Shown here: positions 56,427 through 64,000 of the stretch, in pieces
Numbering within the stretch: position 1 is the stretch's first letter
Layout: the number at the start of each line of letters is the position of its first letter
DNA from: Halieaceae bacterium
Lineage (GTDB): Bacteria > Pseudomonadota > Gammaproteobacteria > Pseudomonadales > Halieaceae
Reading direction: 5' to 3'
Length of the DNA stretch: 64,000 nt
Assembly: GCA_016744355.1 (NCBI GenBank)
Contig: JADGEN010000001.1
Coordinates: 55,743 to 119,742, forward strand
Notes under the pieces: generated by a model
The model's input: the letters and a program-made list of their open reading frames with translations, nothing else
Told to the model about the DNA's origin: nothing
The model's database searches: none
Translations under genes and position numbers: made by a program

Positions 56427-57526
56427 GCAGTGCAGCTCCTCTTGTTCTCATGATGGCCGGTGGCACCGGGGGGCATGTATACCCCGCGCTAGCTGTTGCC
56501 TGTGAACTTCGCAATCGCGGTTGTCGGGTCGAATGGATTGGCACTGCCAGAGGCTTGGAAGCCAGGGTAGTTCCGGCAGCGGGAATTAAACTGCATACAC
56601 TGGTGGTGCGCGGCGTAAGAGGCAAGAATCCACTGTGGAAACTATTGGCGCTGGTCTCGTTGTTTTTCGCAGCACTGCAGGCCCTTTGGTTAGTATTCCG
56701 CTTGTCACCTAAATGTGTAGTGGGTCTCGGTGGCTATGCGGCAGGTCCTGCAGGTATTGCAGCGTGGCTACTGCGTAAGCCGCTACTCATCCATGAGCAA
56801 AATGCAGTGGCCGGAACTACCAATCGAATGTTAGCGCCATTTGCCTCTAAGGTTCTTGCAGGGTTTTCCAGTGCGTTTCCAGAAGACTCGAGTAGCGAGA
56901 GAGTGGGTAACCCGGTACGCAGTGAGTTAGTGCAAAAAGGCGAACAGGCTTCCTACACCTATGCAGGACAGCGGCCCATGCGCTTACTGGTGCTTGGGGG
57001 CAGCCTTGGGGCAAAGCCTATCAACGATATTCTGCCCGACGTCTTTCGCCAATTGTCCAAGGAAAACGGAGGGGCCGCTATAGAAGTTCGCCACCAATGT
57101 GGTGAAGCACATGAGGCGGAAGTAAAACAAGCCTACGCAGGTCTTTGCGGGGAGCGGGTTCAAGTTTCGGCATTTATAGAAGATATGGCCGAGGCTTATG
57201 CGTGGTCAGATTTAGTGTTGTGCAGGGCGGGTGCTTTGACTATTTCAGAGCTTGCTATCATGGGACGCCCATCTATTTTAATTCCGTTACCCCATGCAAT
57301 AGACGATCACCAGACCTTCAATGCTCGCTTCTTGAGTGAGTGTGGCGCAGCGATATTGATGCACCAAGCGAAAATGACGCGCACCGGTCTAGTGGACGTG
57401 CTTCTTGGTTATGTCGCATCCCCTGGACAATTGGCTGTCATGGCAGAGGCCGCATCTGCAGCGGCTATGCCGGAAGCCACCAATCTGGTGTGTGATTCTT
57501 GTGAGGGACTGATAAATGCTCGCTGA
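56423..57526 (+). CDS. murG: UDP-GlcNAc:lipid I GlcNAc transferase MurG
   Basis: Cytoplasmic-face glycosyltransferase that converts lipid I to lipid II. The N-terminal [51 protein letters not shown] and the C-domain [16 protein letters not shown] and [38 protein letters not shown] are all intact. 367 residues. Overlaps murC by 11 bases. Confidence 0.96.
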   Translation: MSSAAPLVLMMAGGTGGHVYPALAVACELRNRGCRVEWIGTARGLEARVVPAAGIKLHTLVVRGVRGKNPLWKLLALVSLFFAALQALWLVFRLSPKCVVGLGGYAAGPAGIAAWLLRKPLLIHEQNAVAGTTNRMLAPFASKVLAGFSSAFPEDSSSERVGNPVRSELVQKGEQASYTYAGQRPMRLLVLGGSLGAKPINDILPDVFRQLSKENGGAAIEVRHQCGEAHEAEVKQAYAGLCGERVQVSAFIEDMAEAYAWSDLVLCRAGALTISELAIMGRPSILIPLPHAIDDHQTFNARFLSECGAAILMHQAKMTRTGLVDVLLGYVASPGQLAVMAEAASAAAMPEATNLVCDSCEGLINAR

Positions 57527-58955
57527 AAAAAACAGCTTCAGTATCCCGGAAATGCGCCGTATTCGATGTATTCACATGATTGGTGTCGGTGGAACCGGTA
57601 TGAGCGGGATTGCCGAGGTGTTGGTGAACCTTGGGTATGATGTTTCTGGCTCCGACATTCGGGCAAGCGTTGTTACCCAAAGGCTACAAGAAAAAGGTAT
57701 TCGAGTTTTTATTGGCCACGATGCTGCTCATTTGGGCAATGCGGATGTCGTTGTGATTTCTACGGCGGTTGACCATGAAAACCCTGAGTTGGTTGCCGCC
57801 AGAGAGGCGCGCATCCCTGTTGTTCCAAGAGCAGAAATGCTTGCCGAACTAATGCGCTATCGCCACGGTATTGCCGTTGCCGGAACGCACGGAAAAACCA
57901 CAACCACCAGCCTTCTCGCATCGGTATTTGGTGAAGCGGGTCTTGATCCCACTTTTGTTATTGGTGGTTTGCTCAATAGTGCAGGTAGTAATGCCCAGTT
58001 GGGGGCGAGTAGGTTTCTTATTGCAGAGGCCGACGAGAGCGATGCGTCATTTTTACATCTGTTGCCCATGGTTACGGTCGTTACCAATATTGAAGCAGAT
58101 CACATGGAAACATACGGCGGTGACCTTGCACTGTTAAAGCATACTTTTATTGAGTTTTTACACAATCTGCCTTTCTACGGATTGGCGGTTCTGTGTCTTG
58201 ATGATCCCGTGATTGCAGAGCTGTTGCCCGAGGTGTCCCGGCCGATGTTGACCTACGGGTTTGCAGAAGAAGCAGATTACCGTATCAGTGACATTGTAAA
58301 GTCAGACTTCTCAACAGAATTTACTGTTCATCGCCCGGGTGATAGTTCACCCCTTCCCGTGAAGGTTAATATGCCAGGAACTCACAACGTTTTGAACGCT
58401 GCGGCTGCAGTGGCCGTGGCATGTGATGAAGGAATTGAAGATCAGGCCATACAGCGTGGATTGGCCAGCTTTGAAGGGGTAGGGCGGCGCTTCGAACTGC
58501 TAGGAGAACTACACTTTGAGAGTGGTAAAGGCCAGTTGGTCGATGACTATGGCCACCACCCCACAGAAATAGCAGCAACGCTCGATTCGGCCAGACAAGC
58601 CTGGCCTGACAATCGTCTGGTTATGATTTACCAGCCACACCGCTTTACTCGAACGCGAGATTTATACGAGGACTTTGTAGAAATTCTTTCTCAATGTGAT
58701 CTTTTGATTTTGCTCGATGTGTACGCTGCCGGTGAAGACCCTATTCCCGGTGCTGACAGTAGAACCCTGATTCGCAGTATCCGTCAGCGCGGAATTGTGG
58801 AGCCTATATTTGTCGAGGAAAACAGCAATATTGCCAAAGTGCTTAACGATGTATTTCGCGATGGCGACATTGTGATCACGCAGGGTGCCGGAAATGTGGG
58901 GCGAATCGCACAGGACCTGGCGGCAATGGATTTCCTGGGGGACTTACCCGAGTGA
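57516..58955 (+). CDS. murC: UDP-MurNAc-L-alanine ligase MurC
   Basis: Adds L-alanine to UDP-MurNAc, the first stem-peptide step. The 479 residues have [23 protein letters not shown]-loop [26 protein letters not shown] and [14 protein letters not shown] with catalytic/metal His. ATG at 57516 within the murG end, with AGGGA upstream. The last 4 bases overlap the ddlB GTG. Confidence 0.96.
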   Translation: MLAEKNSFSIPEMRRIRCIHMIGVGGTGMSGIAEVLVNLGYDVSGSDIRASVVTQRLQEKGIRVFIGHDAAHLGNADVVVISTAVDHENPELVAAREARIPVVPRAEMLAELMRYRHGIAVAGTHGKTTTTSLLASVFGEAGLDPTFVIGGLLNSAGSNAQLGASRFLIAEADESDASFLHLLPMVTVVTNIEADHMETYGGDLALLKHTFIEFLHNLPFYGLAVLCLDDPVIAELLPEVSRPMLTYGFAEEADYRISDIVKSDFSTEFTVHRPGDSSPLPVKVNMPGTHNVLNAAAAVAVACDEGIEDQAIQRGLASFEGVGRRFELLGELHFESGKGQLVDDYGHHPTEIAATLDSARQAWPDNRLVMIYQPHRFTRTRDLYEDFVEILSQCDLLILLDVYAAGEDPIPGADSRTLIRSIRQRGIVEPIFVEENSNIAKVLNDVFRDGDIVITQGAGNVGRIAQDLAAMDFLGDLPE

Positions 58956-59875
58956 GTTTAGAGCAGCTCAGAAAAGGTGTTATCGCTGTATTGCTGGGAG
59001 GCAATTCAGCAGAACGCGAAGTGTCTCTATTAAGTGGCGCTACAGTAGCATCTGCATTTGAGTCCTCCGGTTTTACGGTTCGCAGAGTTGATCCCGCAGA
59101 TGAGAATTGGTTGCTACAACTTGAAGGCGTTTCCTTCGCTTTTAATGCCCTGCACGGTCCCGGGGGCGAGGACGGAGTGATTCAGGGTGTTTTAGCCGCT
59201 CTTGATATTCAGTACACAGGTTCGGGCATTTTGGGCTCGGCGCTGTCTATGGACAAGATTCGTACTAAGCAGCTATGGCAGGGTATTGGTTTGCCAACCG
59301 CCGGTTTTGTCAAGTTGCAAGCGGATACCGATTGGCAGGGCGTGATTGATCGTTTTACCAAAGTGTTTGTGAAGCCCGCTTGTGAGGGGTCGAGCATCGG
59401 CATGATGTCCGCGGATAATGCAGCTGATTTGCAACACGCCTTTGCTCTAGCCAAGGATTTTCAGGGAGAGGTTCTGGCGGAGCAGTTTATCGACGGCCCT
59501 GAGTACACGGTTGCGGTACTTGGTGGAAATGCTCTGCCATCCATACGAATGGAAACTGATAACGATTTCTACGATTACGAAGCAAAGTATTTGTCCGATG
59601 ACACGCGTTATCACTGTCCTAGTGACCTTAGCGATGAGGAAGAGCTGGAAGTATCCGAGTTGGCACTCAGGGCTTTTGAATCACTGGATTGTTCGGTGTG
59701 GGGCCGAGTGGACATGATGCGCGACTCGGATGGAACTTTTTACGTGTTGGAAGTGAACACCATTCCGGGCATGACCTCTCACAGCCTTGTACCGATGGCT
59801 GCAGAAGCTGCGGGTATGAGTATCTCTGAACTGGTGCAGAAAATTCTTGAGCTAAGTGTAGAGGTGCGAAGCTGA
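58952..59875 (+). CDS. ddlB: D-alanine-D-alanine ligase
   Basis: ATP-grasp enzyme joining two D-alanines for the pentapeptide terminus. The 307-residue protein has [30 protein letters not shown], the [14 protein letters not shown]-loop and the metal/ATP residues in [20 protein letters not shown] start overlapping murC by GTGA. Between murC and ftsQ, as in E. coli. Confidence 0.95.
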   Translation: MSLEQLRKGVIAVLLGGNSAEREVSLLSGATVASAFESSGFTVRRVDPADENWLLQLEGVSFAFNALHGPGGEDGVIQGVLAALDIQYTGSGILGSALSMDKIRTKQLWQGIGLPTAGFVKLQADTDWQGVIDRFTKVFVKPACEGSSIGMMSADNAADLQHAFALAKDFQGEVLAEQFIDGPEYTVAVLGGNALPSIRMETDNDFYDYEAKYLSDDTRYHCPSDLSDEEELEVSELALRAFESLDCSVWGRVDMMRDSDGTFYVLEVNTIPGMTSHSLVPMAAEAAGMSISELVQKILELSVEVRS

Positions 59876-59876
59876 G

Positions 59877-60674
59877 ATGGCCGTATCTCGTTCAAAAGAT
59901 AAGCATCGTCGTTCTACTGCTGGAGCAACTCGTAAGAGTGCGGTGGTTGTGCGAAAACCTGTAACTTTTGTGTGGCTAAACCGTCTGCTTATTCTGCTGG
60001 GTGTTTCTACAGTTCTGGGTGTTTCGGTAAAAGGCTATCTGTATCTCCATCAAATTCCAGTTGAGCGCATCATTGTGTCGGGAAAGTTAGAACACACGCA
60101 ATCTGCAGCTCTGGAAAATATGGTGCAGCCTGCGCTTGTCGGTGGATTCCTTAACGCGGACCTTGAGCGAATTCAGGCTCAGCTGCAGAGTTTACCCTGG
60201 GTATATGAAGCATCTGTTCGTAGGCGTTGGCCCAATGCTCTGGAACTGCATGTGGTTGAACAGCTACCTATCGCCCGCTGGGGAAGGGATGGTTTTTTAA
60301 ATCACGAGGGTGTGGTTTTTCAATCGGCCGGCGAACAAAAAGAATGGCAGGAGTTGCCTCTACTGAGAGGGCCGCAAGGTTCCGCAGTAGAGCTGACCGC
60401 TGTATACCAGAAAATTAGTGAAATTCTTACTCCAAATAAATTGTTGGTAAAAGAACTTGCGATGGATGACCGGGGCGAGTTGGAAGTTAGTTTGCAAGGC
60501 GACATCAGTCTGGTGCTGGGTAGAGAAGAGATCGTTAATCGTCTGCGCCGTTTTGTAGTTGTTTATGCCGCAGAACTAGTTAGCAAGCGAGAACAAATAG
60601 TGCGTGTGGATTTACGCTACCAGAATGGCTTGGCTGTTGAGTACAAGGAAGATAGCCGTGTTGCAGGCATATAA
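59877..60674 (+). CDS. ftsQ: Cell division protein FtsQ
   Basis: Bitopic divisome scaffold that recruits FtsL and FtsB. About 35 basic cytoplasmic residues, one transmembrane helix (LLILLGVSTVLGVSVKGYLYL), a POTRA domain (LNADLERIQAQLQSLPWVYEASVRRRWPNALELHVVEQ around residues 86-123) and a beta domain with LRRFVVVYAAELV and RVDLRYQNGLAVEYK. 265 residues. Starts 1 base after the ddlB stop. Confidence 0.94.
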   Translation: MAVSRSKDKHRRSTAGATRKSAVVVRKPVTFVWLNRLLILLGVSTVLGVSVKGYLYLHQIPVERIIVSGKLEHTQSAALENMVQPALVGGFLNADLERIQAQLQSLPWVYEASVRRRWPNALELHVVEQLPIARWGRDGFLNHEGVVFQSAGEQKEWQELPLLRGPQGSAVELTAVYQKISEILTPNKLLVKELAMDDRGELEVSLQGDISLVLGREEIVNRLRRFVVVYAAELVSKREQIVRVDLRYQNGLAVEYKEDSRVAGI

Positions 60675-60706
60675 CAGATAGAGCATATCTCGAGGGAGAC
60701 ACTGCC

Positions 60707-61945
60707 ATGGGCAGCGCACAGGAACAAAAAATGATAGTCGGCCTGGATATTGGCACATCAAAAGTAGTCGCTATTGTTGGCGAGCTCAGCGGTGACGGAC
60801 AGATCGAGATTGTGGGGATAGGCTCGAACCCTTCCCGGGGAATGAAGAAAGGCGTTGTGGTTAACATCGAATCAACCGTGCAATCAATACAGCGTGCTGT
60901 TGAAGAAGCTGAGCTGATGGCTGGCTGCCAGATTCACTCAGTGTATGTGGGTATTGCGGGAAGCCATATTCGAAGCCTGAACTCACATGGGATAGTCGCT
61001 ATCCGTGATCGTGAGGTGTTTGGCCTTGATTTGGAGCGTGTTATTGATGCTGCTCAAGCGGTAGCGATTCCCGCGGATCAGAAAATACTGCATATCCTGC
61101 CGCAGGAATATGTCATTGATAACCAGGAAGGTATTAAAGAGCCGCTGGGAATGTCCGGTGTGCGCTTGGAAGCGAAAGTACACCTGGTGACTTGTGCTGG
61201 GAATGCCGCGCAGAACATAGAAAAATGCATACGACGCTGCGGCTTGGAAGTTGAGGACATCATTCTGGAACAGCTGGCTTCCAGCTGCTCGGTGTTAACT
61301 GAAGACGAAAAGGAGTTGGGAGTTTGCCTGGTTGATATAGGTGGAGGCACAACAGACATTGCTATTTTCACCGAGGGCTCCATACGACACACAGGCGTGA
61401 TTCCTATCGCAGGTGACCAGGTAACCAACGACATCGCAATGGCACTGCGCACACCGACACAGTACGCCGAAGAAATCAAAATAAAGTATGCCTGTGCACT
61501 TACCCAATTGGCTGGAGCCAATGAAACTATAAAAGTTCCAAGCGTTGGTGACCGTCCGCCGCGGGATCTGTCCCGACAATCACTCGCAGAAGTTGTCGAG
61601 CCTCGTTATGACGAACTGTTCACGCTGATACAGGCTGAGGTGCGCCGCAGTGGCTTCGAAGACATGATTCCAGCGGGCATTGTTCTGACCGGTGGCACTT
61701 CCAAGATGGAAGGTGTTGTGGAGTTGGCCGAAGAGATATTTCACATGCCCGTACGCGTTGGGGTTCCTCAAGGTGTGCAGGGTCTTACGGATATTGTGCG
61801 CAATCCTATTTATGCAACAGGCGTCGGCTTGTTGCAGTACGGCTTGCTGCATCAAGAGGATGGCAGCACGCCTTCTGGAGGGGCTGGCAAATCAAGTGAA
61901 GGCGTATTTGCACGATTGAAAAACTGGATTAGTAATAATTTTTAG
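60707..61945 (+). CDS. ftsA: Cell division actin-like protein FtsA
   Basis: Actin-like membrane tether of FtsZ. ATP-binding GLDIGTSKVVAIVGE, VDIGGGTTDIAIF and VLTGGTSKMEGVV; the C-terminal amphipathic membrane helix FARLKNWISNNF is present. 412 residues. Strong GAGGGAG ribosome site before ATG 60707. Followed by ftsZ after 62 bases. Confidence 0.97.
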   Translation: MGSAQEQKMIVGLDIGTSKVVAIVGELSGDGQIEIVGIGSNPSRGMKKGVVVNIESTVQSIQRAVEEAELMAGCQIHSVYVGIAGSHIRSLNSHGIVAIRDREVFGLDLERVIDAAQAVAIPADQKILHILPQEYVIDNQEGIKEPLGMSGVRLEAKVHLVTCAGNAAQNIEKCIRRCGLEVEDIILEQLASSCSVLTEDEKELGVCLVDIGGGTTDIAIFTEGSIRHTGVIPIAGDQVTNDIAMALRTPTQYAEEIKIKYACALTQLAGANETIKVPSVGDRPPRDLSRQSLAEVVEPRYDELFTLIQAEVRRSGFEDMIPAGIVLTGGTSKMEGVVELAEEIFHMPVRVGVPQGVQGLTDIVRNPIYATGVGLLQYGLLHQEDGSTPSGGAGKSSEGVFARLKNWISNNF

Positions 61946-62007
61946 TAATTTATTTAGCTATAGAACCTCGTGTGAGAGCGCGAAAACAATGATAAAGGGG
62001 AATGACC

Positions 62008-63168
62008 ATGTTTGAACTTATCGATAACGTACCTCAAAACGCAGTAATAAAGGTTGTTGGTGTGGGCGGTGGCGGCGGTAATGCTGTCAAGCACATGATT
62101 GACAATGATGTGGATGGCGTCGATTTTATTTGCGCCAACACTGATGCGCAGGCTTTGTCTGATGTTGCATCGAAAACGGTGCTGCAGCTGGGAAGTGAAA
62201 TTACCAAGGGCCTCGGTGCTGGTGCCAATCCGGATATTGGACGCGCTGCCGCTATGGAAGATCGCGAGCGAATAGCGGAATCTCTGCACGGTGCTGATAT
62301 GATTTTTATTACCGCCGGAATGGGTGGTGGTACCGGCACTGGTGGAGCACCAGTGGTTGCCGAAGTTGCCAGAGAGCTGGGCATATTGACCGTAGCAGTA
62401 GTGACCCGTCCATTCCCGTTTGAAGGCAAGAAGCGCCTGAAAATTGCCCATCAGGGCGTAGCTGAGTTGGAGCAGCAGGTTGACTCCCTAATCACCATTC
62501 CCAACGAGAAGTTGTTGGAAGTGCTCGGCAAGAACACGAGCTTGCTGGATGCCTTTAAAGAGGCCAATGATGTGTTGCTGGGAGCAGTGCAGGGCATAGC
62601 CGATCTCATCATTCGTCCGGGAATGATCAATGTAGACTTCGCCGATGTTAGAACCGTGATGTCCGAGATGGGCATGGCAATGATGGGAACCGGCAGTGCA
62701 ACTGGTGAGAATCGCGCCAGAGAAGCTGCGGAAAGAGCGATTAATAGCCCCTTGCTGGATGATGTGGATTTGGCAGGTGCTCGTGGAATTCTGGTGAACA
62801 TTACTGCGGGACTGGATTTGTCGCTGGGCGAATTCTCTGAAGTGGGCGATGCAATTGAAGAATTTGCTTCGGACGACGCTACTGTTGTGGTAGGAACCGT
62901 GATCGACCCTGACATGACAGATGAGTTAAAAGTGACAGTGGTGGCAACTGGATTGGGCAGCGAAATATCCAGGGCTCCGCTAAAAGTGGTCGAAACTCCT
63001 CAGCCTGTAGAACTCGATGCCGAGCCCGATTATAAAGCTCTGGAAAAGCCCGCCATCCGCCGTAAACGCGACGATGCCGGTACCGGTCGTTCATCGATGA
63101 CACCTCCGGCTGATGCCAATGAGGACTATTTTGATATTCCTGCATTTTTACGACGTCAGGCAGATTAA
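62008..63168 (+). CDS. ftsZ: Cell division tubulin FtsZ
   Basis: GTPase that forms the Z-ring. Two ATG codons lie in frame at 62002 and 62008; the AAAGGGG ribosome site is only one base from the first and seven from the second, and relatives start MFELxDN, so 62008 is used (386 residues). Tubulin signature GGGTGTG is at residues 106-112 and the T7 loop region [13 protein letters not shown] is intact. The C-terminal peptide [15 protein letters not shown] binds FtsA and ZipA. lpxC, its usual follower, is absent. Confidence 0.97.
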   Translation: MFELIDNVPQNAVIKVVGVGGGGGNAVKHMIDNDVDGVDFICANTDAQALSDVASKTVLQLGSEITKGLGAGANPDIGRAAAMEDRERIAESLHGADMIFITAGMGGGTGTGGAPVVAEVARELGILTVAVVTRPFPFEGKKRLKIAHQGVAELEQQVDSLITIPNEKLLEVLGKNTSLLDAFKEANDVLLGAVQGIADLIIRPGMINVDFADVRTVMSEMGMAMMGTGSATGENRAREAAERAINSPLLDDVDLAGARGILVNITAGLDLSLGEFSEVGDAIEEFASDDATVVVGTVIDPDMTDELKVTVVATGLGSEISRAPLKVVETPQPVELDAEPDYKALEKPAIRRKRDDAGTGRSSMTPPADANEDYFDIPAFLRRQAD

Positions 63169-63186
63169 GTAACATTGGGCTGGGCC

Positions 63187-63207
63187 GCGGGCACCAGAGG
63201 TGCCCGC
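63187..63207. repeat. GC-rich hairpin downstream of ftsZ
   Basis: GCGGGCACC (63187-63195), loop AGA, GGTGCCCGC (63199-63207): a perfect 9-bp stem 19 bases after the ftsZ stop. No T-run follows, so it may be a Rho-dependent stop aid or an mRNA 3'-end barrier instead of an intrinsic terminator. The rest of 63169-63339 holds no gene. Confidence 0.55.
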
Positions 63208-63339
63208 AGAAGATGAGAGATAGACGGGGTGGGCTGCCTTTTCCTGGCATGGGCTTGCGCGGTGCGTTCGGCTGCTTTGATGGAAAGTTGGGTCTTTCTG
63301 TGGCATAGTTCGTGGTCTGTCTGTAATTTGTAGAACCGA

Positions 63340-64000
63340 ATGAAAGTCATTCTCATTAATCGCAAGCACGGGGGCTCCCGCTCTATTGAATTGGGTCGCT
63401 GGTCCCGTGCTCTTGTTTCCTTATGTTGCCTCGGATTGCCCGTGGGCATGGCGGCTGTCGGCTATATTGCCGGGGAAGAGAGTGAGCCGCGATCTGTTCG
63501 GGGCGCAGCTCTGGATGACATGCAGCGTGAGTTCGATCGACAAAGCGCTGAACTGGTTACCCTGCGCGAACAGGCGGAAAGAAAACTACAGGTTTTAACA
63601 CTCAATCTCGCTGGGCTGCAAGCTCGAATGACTCGGCTTGACGCGTTGGGTGAGCACCTAACGGTGATGGCTGATCTGGAAGAAGGTGAGTTCGATTTCT
63701 CACAGGCACCTGCCCTTGGAGGCCCAATGGCCTCCGAGTTCAGCGTTAGCTACAACTCTCTCGATATAGATGGCCAACTAAGTACCTTTCAGGAGCAATT
63801 GATTGATCGGGAGCAGCAGCTTGACGTTCTCGAGTCCCTGCTCACTCACCGTAAATTGGATGAGCAGAGCTGGCTGTCAGGTCGTCCGGCGGAAAAAGGT
63901 TGGGTGTCATCCCATTTCGGTCAGCGCGCAGACCCGTTTACCGGTAAATTGGCGATGCACGATGGCATTGATTTTGCGGGACGCGAAGGCTCCAATATTA
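63340..64000 (+). CDS. M23 family metallopeptidase, N-terminal part (cut by window edge)
   Basis: Begins at ATG 63340 and is open to the window edge (220 codons seen). A cytoplasmic start (MKVILINRKHGG), one transmembrane anchor (SLCCLGLPVGMAAVGYIAG), a coiled-coil region (MQREFDRQSAELVTLREQAERKLQVL, residues 62-87) and the start of the LytM/M23 domain with GWVSSHFGQRADPFTG and HDGIDFAGREGS carrying the zinc His and Asp. It should be a periplasmic peptidoglycan hydrolase or an EnvC/NlpD-like activator. In Pseudomonas an M23 protein lies between lpxC and secA. Confidence 0.88.
   Translation, partial: MKVILINRKHGGSRSIELGRWSRALVSLCCLGLPVGMAAVGYIAGEESEPRSVRGAALDDMQREFDRQSAELVTLREQAERKLQVLTLNLAGLQARMTRLDALGEHLTVMADLEEGEFDFSQAPALGGPMASEFSVSYNSLDIDGQLSTFQEQLIDREQQLDVLESLLTHRKLDEQSWLSGRPAEKGWVSSHFGQRADPFTGKLAMHDGIDFAGREGSNI

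Overview
The window is an ordinary, gene-dense stretch of a gammaproteobacterial chromosome. Gene order follows, from memory, the hemA region, the gatCAB-mreBCD-maf-yhdP block, the rpoN-hpf-ptsN block, the his/algW segment, the rplM-rpsI-petABC-sspAB block and the mra/dcw cell-division cluster of Pseudomonas aeruginosa, almost gene for gene. The proteins look like those of the marine Pseudomonadales/Cellvibrionales group; this placement is an inference from protein style and synteny. I see no mobile element, prophage, CRISPR array, tRNA or rRNA gene, or defence system.

Layout. 1-4.6 kb: a TPR lipoprotein (cut by the left edge) diverges from hemA-prfA-prmC-moeB, which make a haem precursor, release factor 1, its methylase and a sulfur-carrier activating enzyme. 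4.6-9.9 kb: a mixed set with a MATE exporter, a DoxX protein, the RNA helicase rhlB, cysZ, a small cysteine-rich protein, smrA and a PA4642-family protein. 9.9-13.2 kb: gatCAB on the minus strand. 13.4-20.6 kb: mreBCD, maf, a small unknown ORF and yhdP. 20.6-29.5 kb, minus strand: yjgA, mgtE, the nitrogen-PTS block (ptsO, rapZ, ptsN), hpf, rpoN, lptB, lptA, kdsD and a YrbG antiporter. 29.6-32.7 kb, plus strand: mlaC, ibaG, hisG, hisD. 32.7-36.4 kb: algW, a Nif3-like protein, zapG, zapE. 36.5-41.4 kb: rplM-rpsI with a clear terminator, petA and a fused cytochrome b/c1 gene, sspA-sspB. 41.5-44.9 kb, minus strand: dolP, diaA, yraN, lpoA. 45-46.2 kb: rsmI and RNase P RNA. 46.4-63.2 kb: the mra/dcw cluster from mraZ to ftsZ, tightly overlapped, with a strong promoter and four phased MraZ boxes. 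The right edge cuts an M23 peptidase gene.

How the genes work together. The dcw cluster and mreBCD supply peptidoglycan precursors, the divisome and the elongasome; lpoA, zapE, zapG and dolP add regulators of the same envelope machinery. lptA, lptB, kdsD, mlaC and yhdP serve the outer membrane. petA and the b/c1 fusion form the bc1 complex of the respiratory chain.

Main points of interest: a cytochrome b-cytochrome c1 fusion; an mreC gene whose conserved N-terminus begins at an ATT codon; a PBP3 whose SxN motif reads SSQ; and a repeated pattern in which single genes are missing from otherwise collinear operons (rng/tldD/pmbA, lptC-kdsC, mlaFED and mlaB, murA, hisC, lpxC). I did not find a new multi-gene system.
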